Shown here in pieces: positions 11,171-19,337 of a stretch of DNA of 64,000 bases (its first letter is position 1; each line of letters opens with the position of its first letter). A program made the position numbers and the translations under genes. The DNA lies in contig JAFIGT010000021.1 in the NCBI GenBank assembly GCA_017849585.1, positions 124,001 to 188,000 of the forward strand. The letters run 5' to 3'. Source of the DNA: Verrucomicrobium sp. GTDB lineage: Bacteria; Verrucomicrobiota; Verrucomicrobiia; Methylacidiphilales; UBA1321. The notes beneath the pieces were generated by a model that was not told the origin of the DNA, did not search any database, and saw only the letters and a program-made list of their open reading frames with translations.

Positions 11171-11205
11171 CACACACACCAGCGCTGCGCGCCGGGGTGT
11201 GTGTG
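11171..11205 (+). terminator. Hairpin downstream of proBA
   Basis: A perfect 10-bp stem CACACACACC / GGTGTGTGTG (11171-11180 and 11196-11205) encloses a GC-rich 15-base loop shortly after the proA stop. There is no U-run, so it may be a weak or factor-dependent terminator or an mRNA-stabilising stem. Confidence 0.55.
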
Positions 11206-11337
11206 CCTTGATGCGCCAGTCAAAATACAGATACTTCAATCATGGAAATTCCCGTCCCTGAATTGACACCCCTCAAATCACCATTAAGTTGATTGCTTTG
11301 AATCTGTGAAATCTGCGGACCTTCCTCTTCCCAAACC

Positions 11338-12603
11338 ATGACCACCCCTTCGCGCCTCGAACAAATCCGCAGCCGCATGCCGGAGGGTGGCCTCTTCGCC
11401 GAAAAAACCTGGCGCATCGCCGACACCGCTTTTTCCCTCTCGTCGAAGCACGTCGAGCAGATCGAAAAACTCGGCCACCAGCTCCACCGCTTCAACCAAG
11501 CCTGCAATCTCCTCTACCGCCAGAGCTGGCAGGGCAAGAAACCGGCGTGGATCGCCGAACTCCTTGACCGCGGCAAGCCACCGGAACTCATCGCCATCGC
11601 CCGCGATGAGCGCATCAAAAACCATCTCCCCGCCGTCATCCGGCCCGACCTCATTCTCACTGAGAATGGCTTCGCGATGAGCGAACTCGACAGCGTCCCC
11701 GGCGGCATCGGCCTCACCGGTTGGCTGGCGGAAACCTACAGCGCCCTCGGCGACAACATTCTCGGCGGACCGCGTGGCATGCGCGATGGGTTCGAAAAAA
11801 TATTCCCTGCGGGCGATGTCCTCATTTCCGAGGAAGCCGCCTCGTACCGGCCCGAACTCGAGTGGCTCACTTCGCCCGAGCGCGTGAAAGCCGCCGAGAC
11901 CTACACCGCCAACGGCGCCTCGATTTATCGCTTCTTCGAAGGGTTCGACTGGAAAAATCTCCACTCACTGCAAGCCTCGTGGCAGCCCGGCCAGCCGATG
12001 ACACCGCCGCTCAAGCCCTACATCGAGGAAAAACTCTGGCTCGCCTTGTTCTGGATGCGGCCGTTACAGGAGTTTTGGCGGCAGGAACTCAGCGAGAAAG
12101 GCCAGCTCCAGCTCCAGCAGATCATTCCTTACTCGTGGGTGCTCGACCCCACGCCATTGCCGAATCATGCCGTCATTCCCGAACTCGGCATTCACGACTG
12201 GAAAGAGATGGGCGCGTTCAGCCAGAAACAGCGCGATCTCGTGCTCAAGATCTCCGGCTTCTCCCCGCTCGCGTGGGGTGCCCGCGGCGTCTACATCGGC
12301 TCCGACATGCCCGCGCCGGAGTGGCAGCAACTCATCGACCAGAGCCTCGCCGATTTCGAACATCAGCCGCACGTTCTGCAACGCTTCGTTCATGGCGACC
12401 TCTTCGCCCAAAATTACTACGACGAAGACGGCCAGCTCCACGAGCTCAAAGGCCGCGCCCGCGTCTGCCCCTACTACTTCGTCCATCAGGACAAGACGAG
12501 TCTCGGCGGTGTCCTCGTCACCCTCTGCCCGTCGAACAAGAAGCTCCTCCACGGCATGAAGGACGCCATCATCTCGCCCGCCGCCAATAGGGCTGTATCG
12601 TAG
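11338..12603 (+). CDS. Probable ATP-grasp-like protein of unknown substrate
   Basis: Not firmly recognised. The 421-residue soluble protein shows features reminiscent of circularly permuted ATP-grasp/glutathionylspermidine-synthase folds. RPDLILTENGFAMSELDSVP resembles their 'R-D-x...E-x-D' segment. ARGVYIGSDMPAPEWQQL followed by HVLQRFVHGDL resembles an ATP-grasp subdomain that ends in a Gln-x-Phe-Val strand. KGRARVCPYYF could be the basic/metal-binding strand. The first 50 residues lack a signal peptide. It stands alone after proBA and before kdsD. It could catalyse an ATP-dependent peptide-like ligation, but this is inference from local sequence patterns; the open reading frame itself is well supported by length and codon pattern. 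Confidence 0.7.
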   Translation: MTTPSRLEQIRSRMPEGGLFAEKTWRIADTAFSLSSKHVEQIEKLGHQLHRFNQACNLLYRQSWQGKKPAWIAELLDRGKPPELIAIARDERIKNHLPAVIRPDLILTENGFAMSELDSVPGGIGLTGWLAETYSALGDNILGGPRGMRDGFEKIFPAGDVLISEEAASYRPELEWLTSPERVKAAETYTANGASIYRFFEGFDWKNLHSLQASWQPGQPMTPPLKPYIEEKLWLALFWMRPLQEFWRQELSEKGQLQLQQIIPYSWVLDPTPLPNHAVIPELGIHDWKEMGAFSQKQRDLVLKISGFSPLAWGARGVYIGSDMPAPEWQQLIDQSLADFEHQPHVLQRFVHGDLFAQNYYDEDGQLHELKGRARVCPYYFVHQDKTSLGGVLVTLCPSNKKLLHGMKDAIISPAANRAVS

Positions 12604-12657
12604 TCGAAGTCGTTACCGACCGGGGTGGGGATGGGGCCGCTTTGCCGTCACGCTGTC

Positions 12658-12687
12658 TTTACATCGACGGGTGGATTTGGTTATGCT
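12658..12687 (+). promoter_or_regulatory. Candidate sigma70-type promoter for kdsD
   Basis: TTTACA (12658-12663), a 17-base spacer and TTATGC (12681-12686) resemble -35 and -10 boxes. If used, transcription would begin only a few bases before the ATG at 12697, giving a nearly leaderless mRNA; no Shine-Dalgarno sequence is visible there. Confidence 0.3.
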
Positions 12688-12696
12688 GTCCGGCTT

Positions 12697-13668
12697 ATGG
12701 ATTTTGTGAAGAAGGGCAAGCGGGTGATCGAGATTGAGATCGCCGGCTTGCGCCATGTGCAGAAGCGGCTCGATGGTGATTTTGAGAAGGCCGTGGAGTT
12801 GATGTTGGAAGTGCTGGCGGCGGGACGGAAGTTTATCGTCATTGGCGTGGGCAAATCGGGCAATATCGGTCAGAAAATTGCCGCCACGCTCACGAGCACC
12901 GGTTCCCCGACGGTCATTCTGGACGCGTCCGATGCGGTTCATGGCGATCTCGGCGTGGTCTCGGAAGGCGATCTCGTAATCGCGCTCAGCAAGAGCGGCG
13001 AGACGGAGGAGATTTTGCGCCTGTTACCGCTCCTGAAGCGGGTGAATGTGAAGATGGTCTCGATGACCGGTCATCCCCGTTCGACCTTGGCGAAGCAGTC
13101 CGATGTCCATTTGAATATCGATACGCCCATGGAGGCGTGTCCGCTGAATCTCGCGCCGACTTCCAGTACAACCGCCATGCTCGCTGTGGGTGATGCGCTG
13201 GCGATGGTAGTCCTTGAAGCGCGGGGGTTTAAGAAGGAAGATTTTGCCCGTTTTCATCCCGGCGGCCAACTAGGCCGTCATTTGCTCACCCGGGTCCAGG
13301 ATGTCATGCGTCCGCTCGATCAGGTGGCCTTGCTCGGCGAGAAGGCGACCGTGAACGAGGCGTTGATGCAATGGAACGTGAAACGCGCTGGGGCGGCCAT
13401 TGTGACCGGTCCCAAGGGCAAGATCGTCGGTATTTACACCCATGGCGACTTTGTGCGCGGCTATCAGGCTGATGCGCGGGTGGGGAGCAAGAAGCTTTCG
13501 GAAGTGATGACAAAGGGCCCAATCACCGTGCGAGTTGACAAACTTGCCGTGGAAGTGCTCAATGTTTTCCAGAAACACCGCATCGATGACCTCGTTGTGG
13601 TGGATGCTCAGCAGCGTCCGGTCGGTTTGGTCGACGCGCAGGACATCGCTAAACTCAAACTGATGTAG
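12697..13668 (+). CDS. kdsD: Arabinose-5-phosphate isomerase (SIS + two CBS domains)
   Basis: KdsD/KpsF converts ribulose 5-phosphate to arabinose 5-phosphate, the first step towards Kdo for LPS. The ATG at 12697 gives 323 residues, equal to the E. coli enzyme's length. The N-terminal SIS domain shows GVGKSGNIGQKIAATLTSTG, ALSKSGETEE and APTSSTTAMLAVGDALA. FHPGGQLGRHL, a family signature, joins it to two C-terminal CBS repeats (about 205-255 and 270-323). Together with waaA 1.2 kb away it indicates a Kdo-containing outer membrane. It is followed by efp at 41 bases; these may be co-transcribed. Confidence 0.95.
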   Translation: MDFVKKGKRVIEIEIAGLRHVQKRLDGDFEKAVELMLEVLAAGRKFIVIGVGKSGNIGQKIAATLTSTGSPTVILDASDAVHGDLGVVSEGDLVIALSKSGETEEILRLLPLLKRVNVKMVSMTGHPRSTLAKQSDVHLNIDTPMEACPLNLAPTSSTTAMLAVGDALAMVVLEARGFKKEDFARFHPGGQLGRHLLTRVQDVMRPLDQVALLGEKATVNEALMQWNVKRAGAAIVTGPKGKIVGIYTHGDFVRGYQADARVGSKKLSEVMTKGPITVRVDKLAVEVLNVFQKHRIDDLVVVDAQQRPVGLVDAQDIAKLKLM

Positions 13669-13709
13669 AAGAAATAATCCAGGAACAGACAGATAGAATT
13701 GTTTTACTT

Positions 13710-14273
13710 ATGCCGAACGCAAACGAAATAGGAAAAGGTCAGGCCATCAAATTCAACGGTGATATTTGTATGGTGCTCGAAACACAGCATCGCACCCCGG
13801 GCAACTTGCGTGCCTTCGTTCAGGCCACGCTGCGCAGCTTGCGCACGGGCAAGTCGTTCGTGCAACGCTTCAACTCCAACGAATCGCTGGAAATCGTCCC
13901 GATGGCTCGCAAGAAGTACGAGTTCAGCTACAAGGACAACACTGGCTACACCTTCATCGATCCGGCCACCTACGAGTCGCTCACGTTGCAGGAAGATCTG
14001 CTCGGCAAGGTGAAGGATTATCTGACCGAGAACATGACGGTCGATGTGATCTTCACGGACGACAAGGTGGCCGAAGTCGAGCCGCCCTCGAGTGTCATTC
14101 TCAAAATCGTGGATTCCCCGGAAGGCGTTCGTGGCGATTCCGCCAATAACGTCCAAAAGACGGCCACGCTCGAAACCGGCTTGCAGGTCCAAGTTCCGCT
14201 CTTCATCAAAGAAGGCGAAATGGTCAAGATCAGCACCGCCGACGGCAAGTACATGGGCCGCGCGAACGGTTAA
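13710..14273 (+). CDS. efp: Elongation factor P with Asn at the loop tip
   Basis: EF-P binds between the P and E sites of the ribosome and relieves stalling at polyproline. The 187-residue protein has the three beta-barrel domains of the family: KOW-like domain I (1-65), the OB domain II from about 68, and the C-terminal OB domain with the LETGLQVQVPLFIKEGE signature. In E. coli the loop tip is PGKGQAF with the modified Lys34; here the same position reads PGNLRAF, so the modified residue is Asn32. Lysylation by EpmA or rhamnosylation of Arg is therefore not possible at that site. It is followed by a hairpin terminator. Confidence 0.95.
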   Translation: MPNANEIGKGQAIKFNGDICMVLETQHRTPGNLRAFVQATLRSLRTGKSFVQRFNSNESLEIVPMARKKYEFSYKDNTGYTFIDPATYESLTLQEDLLGKVKDYLTENMTVDVIFTDDKVAEVEPPSSVILKIVDSPEGVRGDSANNVQKTATLETGLQVQVPLFIKEGEMVKISTADGKYMGRANG

Positions 14274-14322
14274 TCCCGTTGTATTTACATTCGAGTGACA
14301 CGAGTCGCTCGATGCTCAGTCA

Positions 14323-14354
14323 ATGCCCGCCAGAAGAATCCTTCTGGTGGGCAT
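14323..14354 (+). terminator. Intrinsic terminator of efp
   Basis: A 14-bp stem (14323-14336 with 14341-14354, one G-U pair) and a 4-base loop AATC are followed by a T-rich stretch (TACTGTTTCT). A smaller 9-bp hairpin (14291-14312) precedes it. Confidence 0.8.
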
Positions 14355-14507
14355 TACTGTTTCTACTCCTTAGGGCAATCCCTTGAAAAGGGGGCTAATG
14401 CATGTACTGTAAGCTACAGAGTGTGGTCTGGGTAAAAATCACCCCGCTGTCACTTGATTTCCTTTTAAGATGTGCGAACGGTTCTCAAGATACCCGAGCA
14501 ATTCTGA

Positions 14508-14837
14508 ATGCGATCTATTATGGCACCTGTAAAGTCCTCGTTACGTAAAGATCGTCGCACTGTAACTATTAATTATTCGGATTCGGCAGATTGCGCCACG
14601 GAGGAAATTCATTGGTGCGAACGGGGAGTGACGCTTCACACGAAATGGTATTTCCGGCAGGGAGCCGAAGTGGAGCTCGGCGTGGAAATGGGACGAAAAC
14701 GGCACGCGTGCAGCGGCGTAGTGGTCGCGTGCGAAAGTCTCGATGAGCCGGGCCATTACCGGATGACCCTTTATTTTCTCGAACCGCCCTGCGAGGAAAT
14801 CCAGTACGCGGCGCGGTGCATTTGTGGACAGGACTGA
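14508..14837 (+). CDS. Probable PilZ-like domain protein
   Basis: Weak assignment. The 109-residue protein begins with a basic segment (LRKDRRTVTINY) in which R-K-D-R-R could serve as the RxxxR c-di-GMP contact of PilZ domains. It continues as alternating beta strands (KWYFRQGAEVELGVEM, SGVVVACESL, YRMTLYFLEP), as expected for a small barrel. The D/N-x-S-x-x-G motif is not clearly present, so it may be degenerate and not bind c-di-GMP. ATG 14508 or ATG 14520 could be the start. It ends 17 bases before the convergent waaA stop. The upstream 150 bases after the efp terminator hold its promoter, but nothing definite was identified. Confidence 0.5.
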   Translation: MRSIMAPVKSSLRKDRRTVTINYSDSADCATEEIHWCERGVTLHTKWYFRQGAEVELGVEMGRKRHACSGVVVACESLDEPGHYRMTLYFLEPPCEEIQYAARCICGQD

Positions 14838-14854
14838 GCGGGCGAGAAATCGGC

Positions 14855-16186
14855 CTACTTCTTCTTTTTGGACTTATCCTGATCGATGGAGGCGAGGATC
14901 ATTTTCGCGGTGGTGCGACCGGCACCGAGATTGTCGCGGAAGGTCTGGAGGGCGCGGGCGCTGAGTTCGGTGCGCTGCGCTTCGGAGCCGAGGAGTTCGC
15001 GAATCTTTTGGGCGAGTTCGAGTTCGTCATTCACTTGAACGAGTCCGCCACGGCGGACGAACTCGTGGGTTTGTTGCGGGAAATTCTGCATGTTCGGACC
15101 GACGAGAATCGGAGCGCCGAGCCGGGCGGCTTCAATGAAGTTCTGGCCGCCGCTGCCGCGCAGGCTTTTGCCGACGAAGACCAGCGTGGCCTTGGGATAG
15201 AGGGATTTGAGTTCGCCGGTGCTGTTGACCACGACGGCTTCGGGTGTGCTGCCGTTGGAGAGGGGGACTTCGAGTTCGCCGCGCAGAACGACCTTGAGTC
15301 CAAGGTCGAGGCACTTTTCGTAGATCGCCTTACCGCGTTCGGCGTGACGGGGGGCGAGGACGAGGCGCAGGGCGGGGTATTGCTCGCGCAGTTCGAGGTA
15401 GATCTTGGCGAGGATTTCCTCTTCGCCGGAATGGGTGCTGCCTCCGAGGAGAATGGGCGCGTTCTTGTCCCAGCCGAGGAGCGACCACCAGGCATCGATT
15501 TCCGCAGGTGCGGCACCGGGCATGTCGGCGACGTCGTACTTCATGCTGCCGACATTGAAAATGGCCTCGGAGGAGAATCCAGCGCGGGTGAGGCGGGCGA
15601 CGTCTTCGTCATTCTGCGCGAAGATGAGATCGACTTCCTCCATGACGGGGCGGGTGATCCAGCGCAGCAGGCGGAAGCGTTCTTCGCTGCGTTTGGAAAG
15701 GCGGGCATTGACGAGGTAGATGCGGATGCCGCGACGCTTGGCGCACCAGATGTAGTTGGGCCAGATTTCGGCTTCGACCATGATGAGCCGGCGTGGACGG
15801 AAGGTTTCGAACGCATGCCGGACGGACCAGAGGAAGTCGGCGGGATTGAAGACGATGATGGTGCGTTCGTCTTCGAGCTTGCGGGCGACGCGTTGGCCGG
15901 TGATGGTGGTGGTGCTGAGGACGATGATGAGGTTGGGGTTTTGCTCGCGGAGGCGCTGGATGAGGACGCTGGCGAGCATGACTTCACCGACGCTGACGGC
16001 GTGTATCCAGATGTCGCAGCCGTGGGGGAGGCGCTGCTTGATGCCCTTGTAGATGCCGATGCGCTGTTCGATGTCGCGCCACCAGTGACCGCGCTTCCAC
16101 AAGCGGTAGCCCCAATAGGGCCACGAGACGAGAACCGCCGCAAAGAACGCGACGTTGTAACCGACTTGCAGGAGAAACCGAATCAT
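14855..16186 (-). CDS. waaA: 3-deoxy-D-manno-octulosonic acid (Kdo) transferase
   Basis: WaaA adds Kdo from CMP-Kdo to lipid A precursors on the cytoplasmic face of the inner membrane. The ATG at 16186 gives 443 residues beginning with a membrane anchor (FLLQVGYNVAFFAAVLVSWP). The glycosyltransferase N-terminal domain follows with WIHAVSVGEVMLASVLI and STTTITGQRVA. Then comes the catalytic-region motif VEAEIWPNYIWCAKRRGI, and the C-terminal GT-B half shows GGSTHSGEEE and GGQNFIEAARLGAPILVGP. The length and motifs match GT30 enzymes. A basic tail (KSKKKK) closes it. The in-frame upstream extension is rejected because it lacks family similarity. Confidence 0.94.
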   Translation of the reverse strand: MIRFLLQVGYNVAFFAAVLVSWPYWGYRLWKRGHWWRDIEQRIGIYKGIKQRLPHGCDIWIHAVSVGEVMLASVLIQRLREQNPNLIIVLSTTTITGQRVARKLEDERTIIVFNPADFLWSVRHAFETFRPRRLIMVEAEIWPNYIWCAKRRGIRIYLVNARLSKRSEERFRLLRWITRPVMEEVDLIFAQNDEDVARLTRAGFSSEAIFNVGSMKYDVADMPGAAPAEIDAWWSLLGWDKNAPILLGGSTHSGEEEILAKIYLELREQYPALRLVLAPRHAERGKAIYEKCLDLGLKVVLRGELEVPLSNGSTPEAVVVNSTGELKSLYPKATLVFVGKSLRGSGGQNFIEAARLGAPILVGPNMQNFPQQTHEFVRRGGLVQVNDELELAQKIRELLGSEAQRTELSARALQTFRDNLGAGRTTAKMILASIDQDKSKKKK

Positions 16187-16296
16187 GGGTAAGCGCTGAT
16201 TAAAGCACGTGGAAAGGGGAAGGGAAGTTTTCAGTTCGAGGTTTTCAGTTTTCAGTGGGGAAGGGGGTGAGGGTTCTTGATGAATCGTCATTACCA

Positions 16297-16446
16297 CCGC
16301 CCCTTTGCCCGATCCCTCGACTATGCTCGGGATGACGGAGTGTGAAAGTGGAGATCGTAAAGCGATTTGCGCAGCAAATCAGCAACTGGGGCCAGCGTCA
16401 CGCTGGTTCATCCCGAGCGTAGTCGAGGGATCGGGCAAAGGGGCGG
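16297..16446. repeat. 39-bp near-perfect inverted repeat with two inner hairpins
   Basis: Arms 16297-16335 and 16408-16446 are reverse complements with a single mismatch. The 72-base spacer contains two further perfect small hairpins, GATTTGC-GCA-GCAAATC and CCAGCGT-C-ACGCTGG (16392-16406). The latter 15-mer recurs at 19535-19549. The element fills most of the 294-base gap between waaA and the Xer gene. It could be a structured RNA, a REP/BIME-type element, or a small mobile element; there is no reading frame in it. Confidence 0.75.
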
Positions 16447-16480
16447 TTTAGAATTCCCCCTCTGAAAACTCATCCCCCAC

Positions 16481-17470
16481 TCAGGCGCGGGGATGCGCCC
16501 CCTGATACACCTTCTTGAGACGTTCGACGGAGACGGAGGTATAGATTTGGGTGGTGGTGAGTTGCGAATGGCCGAGCAGTTCCTGCACGCTGCGGAGGTC
16601 GGCGCCGTGTTCGAGCAGGTGGGTGGCGAAGGTGTGGCGGAGCTTATGCGGGGTGAGTTTGTAATCCAGCCCGGCGAGTTTCAGGTAGGTCTTGAGGAAG
16701 AGCTGGACGGTGCGGCCATTGAGCCGTTTTCCCTGCGCGGAAACAAACAGCCATTTCGTTTCGAATGGGCAGAGGTCGAGGTATTGGCGGAGTGCTTGCA
16801 GGGCGGGTTCACCAAGGGGGCAGATCCGTTCCTTGTTCCCTTTGCCGAGGACGCGGACGCAGCCGTTGGACCAGTCGACGGTTTTGCGATCGAGCTGGAT
16901 GAGCTCGTTGAGACGCATGCCCGAGCTGTAGAAGGTTTCGAGGATGGCCGCGTCGCGCCACATCTGCCATTCGTTCCACGCAAAGTGGGGGCGCTTCTTC
17001 TCACCACTGCTGCGGGCGAGCTTGATCAACTCCATGGCCCAGCGGCGGTGCGGGGCGTCGAGCAGGGAGATGACTTGGTGCTCGGTCATGAAGACGGGCA
17101 ATCGGCGGGCGAGTTTCGGTAGCGGCACGCCTTTGACCGGATTGATTTTGATGCGGCCCATCTTGAGGCTGTACTGGTAAAAGGAGCGGAGCGCGGCGAA
17201 GCGGAGTCGAATGGACGACGGGCTGAGCTTTTGTTCGCGGGAGAGTCGGTACAGGTAGTTGCGGAAATCGCGTTGTTCGAGCGACCACCACGGGCGCGGG
17301 GCGACGCTGGGATAAAACTCGGCGAGAGCTTGCGCGTAGTTGCGGACGGTGAGGGGCGATTGCCCGCGTTCTTCGCGGCTCCACGCGAGGAATTCCGCGA
17401 CGACAGGATCAACCGCTTTCGGCGCGGGATCGGGCTGCGCGGTGGGGGGCTGGTTCTTGAGCTTCGCCAC
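16481..17470 (-). CDS. Tyrosine recombinase, XerC/XerD family
   Basis: Xer recombinases resolve chromosome dimers at dif with FtsK. The 329-residue protein has the N-terminal SAM-like core-binding domain (about 20-115). All catalytic residues are visible: Arg in SGMRLNELIQLD, Lys in GKGNKER, HKLRHTFATHLLEHG (His-x-x-Arg), the second His in LLGHSQLTTTQIYT, and the Tyr in the same string. These are closest to XerC/XerD rather than to phage integrases, and no phage genes lie nearby. A 15-residue Pro/Ala-rich N-terminal extension precedes the domain. Assignment to XerC or XerD cannot be made by eye. Confidence 0.93.
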   Translation of the reverse strand: MAKLKNQPPTAQPDPAPKAVDPVVAEFLAWSREERGQSPLTVRNYAQALAEFYPSVAPRPWWSLEQRDFRNYLYRLSREQKLSPSSIRLRFAALRSFYQYSLKMGRIKINPVKGVPLPKLARRLPVFMTEHQVISLLDAPHRRWAMELIKLARSSGEKKRPHFAWNEWQMWRDAAILETFYSSGMRLNELIQLDRKTVDWSNGCVRVLGKGNKERICPLGEPALQALRQYLDLCPFETKWLFVSAQGKRLNGRTVQLFLKTYLKLAGLDYKLTPHKLRHTFATHLLEHGADLRSVQELLGHSQLTTTQIYTSVSVERLKKVYQGAHPRA

Positions 17471-17524
17471 GATGCGGGAGTGTGGACGATCCCGGAATTT
17501 TTGACAACTCCTGTAAAGCGAGGC

Positions 17525-18049
17525 TTATACGAGTTTGGGCTGATGGTTCAGAAACAGAACCAGATCATGGACGGTTTTGACAGAGCCAAAATACGGGTTG
17601 GATTCCACGTTTTCCATAGAACGCTGGCAGCGTCGGGCTATGTCATAGGCCATCATATCGAGATCCTCTCCATCAAAATGAAGATCTTCTTCAAAGCGAT
17701 CGGAGGCACGAAAAGGAAAGATCTCCTCGCGACTGATCATCCATGGCTGTAACTCCTCAAACGTCGCGCGCATGGTTTGGGTATCGAGCCTGCGGTAATC
17801 GAACTGGCGGGCATACGTGCAGATGGATTCACCGGTGCGTGATGCGACAATGGTGCGCATTTTTCGCCGCTGTCGCTTGCCTTCAAGCCAGCCGAGAAAT
17901 ATTAATCCATGAACAACGAGGGAGATGAGTGAAGTGTGAAAAAAACAGCCCAGTCCATCCGGAACCGCCGACCAAAAACTTAACCACCAGATCGATAGAC
18001 GCTTTTCAGGAGTGGGCGGTAGGAGACGACGGCGTGAAGCTCGTATCAT
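17525..18049 (-). CDS. Membrane-anchored acyl-carrier-protein-like protein lacking the Ser
   Basis: The protein family is not recognised by name. The 174-residue product has a basic N terminus, one hydrophobic segment (residues 34-53), and a linker RTGESICTYARQFDYRRLD. Residues 85-172 read like an ACP four-helix bundle: ASDRFEEDLHFDGEDLDMM aligns with the ACP 'DS-x-EDLGLDSLDLVEL' region, and SVKTVHDLVLFLNHQ aligns with the terminal 'TVGDLVDYI' helix. At the phosphopantetheine serine the residue is Gly127. It therefore cannot be a conventional acyl carrier unless a different residue is used. It sits alone between xer and galT on the same strand. Confidence 0.75.
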   Translation of the reverse strand: MIRASRRRLLPPTPEKRLSIWWLSFWSAVPDGLGCFFHTSLISLVVHGLIFLGWLEGKRQRRKMRTIVASRTGESICTYARQFDYRRLDTQTMRATFEELQPWMISREEIFPFRASDRFEEDLHFDGEDLDMMAYDIARRCQRSMENVESNPYFGSVKTVHDLVLFLNHQPKLV

Positions 18050-18126
18050 GAGGTCCGTCCTAACTACCGATGGCGAGGAAAGCCAGAGAAATTTTCCGGC
18101 TTTCCTGAGCCCGGCGCGCGTTCGAT

Positions 18127-19170
18127 TTACGCTTCAGTGAAATGCTTTTCCGAGAGGCCGCGCAATTTGTCGGCGGCTTGTTCGGCGGTGAGGTCGCGCT
18201 GGCCCTCGGCCATCATTTCGTAGCCGACCATGAATTTCTTCACGGTAGCGGAGCGCAGGAGCGGCGGATAGAAATGGGCGTGGAGTTGCCAGTGGGGGTG
18301 ATTGCCGCCGTCCGTTGGCGCGCCATGCCAGCCCATGGAGTAGGGGAAGGACACCTGGAACAAGTTGTCGTAGCGGGTGAGGTGGCGCTTCAAAATCTCA
18401 GCGAGACTGTGGCGTTCGGCGGGGGTGAGGTCTGGCAGACGCTGCACGTGGCGGCGCGGCAGGAGCAGGGTTTCGTACGGCCACGTGGCCCAATACGGCA
18501 CGAGCACGACCCAGTCTTCGTTCTCGACGACGATGCGTTCCTTGAGCTTGGTTTCGGTGGCGAGATAATCGAGGAGCAGCGGCTGGCCGTTCTTCGCGAA
18601 GTATTCCTGCTGCTTGCGATCTTCCTTGGCCGGTTCGTTCGGGATGGTGTTCGTGGCCCAGACCTGGCCGTGCGGGTGGGGATTGGAACAACCCATGACC
18701 TCGCCCTTGTTCTCGAACACTTGGACCCACTTGTGATTTTTGCCGAGGTCGGTGATTTGGTCGGCCCACGTATTGACCACGCCTTCGATCGCGGCGACGG
18801 GAAGCTGCGGCAAGCTCAGGTCATGGCGCGGCGAGAAGCAAATCACGCGGCAGACACCGGCCACCGGTTCGCTGTGGAGCAGGGGCGACGCGTCCGGCGG
18901 GAGCTGACCCGCTTCCGGGAGGACGGCGCTGAAGTCATTGGTGAAAACGAAAGTGCCCTTGTAGTCGGGATTCAGTTCGCCGTTCATGCGCTTGTTGCCA
19001 GCGCAGAGCAGACACTTCGGATCGTGCGCGGGGAGATTGGCGTGGGGCAGGGTCTCCTGCTTGCCGAGCCACGGGCGCTTCGTGCGGTGGGGCGAGACGA
19101 GAATCCAGTCGCCCGTGAGGGGGTTGAGGCGGCGATGGGGGAAATCGGTAGCGGACAAATCGGTGCTCAT
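18127..19170 (-). CDS. galT: Galactose-1-phosphate uridylyltransferase
   Basis: GalT exchanges UMP between UDP-glucose and galactose 1-phosphate in the Leloir pathway. The 347-residue protein contains [17 protein letters not shown] at the N terminus and CLLCAGN (zinc ligands). The nucleophile motif is HPHGQVW, where the central His forms the uridylyl-enzyme. The C terminus has [10 protein letters not shown] and [15 protein letters not shown]. Length and motifs match the family. No galK or galE lies next to it, though an aldose epimerase occurs at 37.4 kb. Its promoter must lie in the 379-base gap with the structured element at 19338-19458. Confidence 0.96.
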   Translation of the reverse strand: MSTDLSATDFPHRRLNPLTGDWILVSPHRTKRPWLGKQETLPHANLPAHDPKCLLCAGNKRMNGELNPDYKGTFVFTNDFSAVLPEAGQLPPDASPLLHSEPVAGVCRVICFSPRHDLSLPQLPVAAIEGVVNTWADQITDLGKNHKWVQVFENKGEVMGCSNPHPHGQVWATNTIPNEPAKEDRKQQEYFAKNGQPLLLDYLATETKLKERIVVENEDWVVLVPYWATWPYETLLLPRRHVQRLPDLTPAERHSLAEILKRHLTRYDNLFQVSFPYSMGWHGAPTDGGNHPHWQLHAHFYPPLLRSATVKKFMVGYEMMAEGQRDLTAEQAADKLRGLSEKHFTEA

Positions 19171-19337
19171 AAAGTCAGTAGTTCCGGTTAAATAAGAGAC
19201 AAAGTATCGTTAGCGTAGCTAAAGGAACAAGAAGCGGGAAGTAAAGTGGAAAGTGCGGGGGAGGGGAGCTAATGAAGAAGGTAATATTGGGATCGTATTC
19301 GGCTTGGAAGTGCTACTTATATTGTTAGGCTAAGGAC

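Noticed and set aside
9883-11223. 446-codon open frame opposite proA
   Set aside because: Antisense to a clear proA; no ribosome site and Gly/Asp/Val-rich composition.
16481-17470. Integrase of a genomic island
   Set aside because: Length and motifs fit XerC/XerD; no tRNA, repeat or island genes adjacent.
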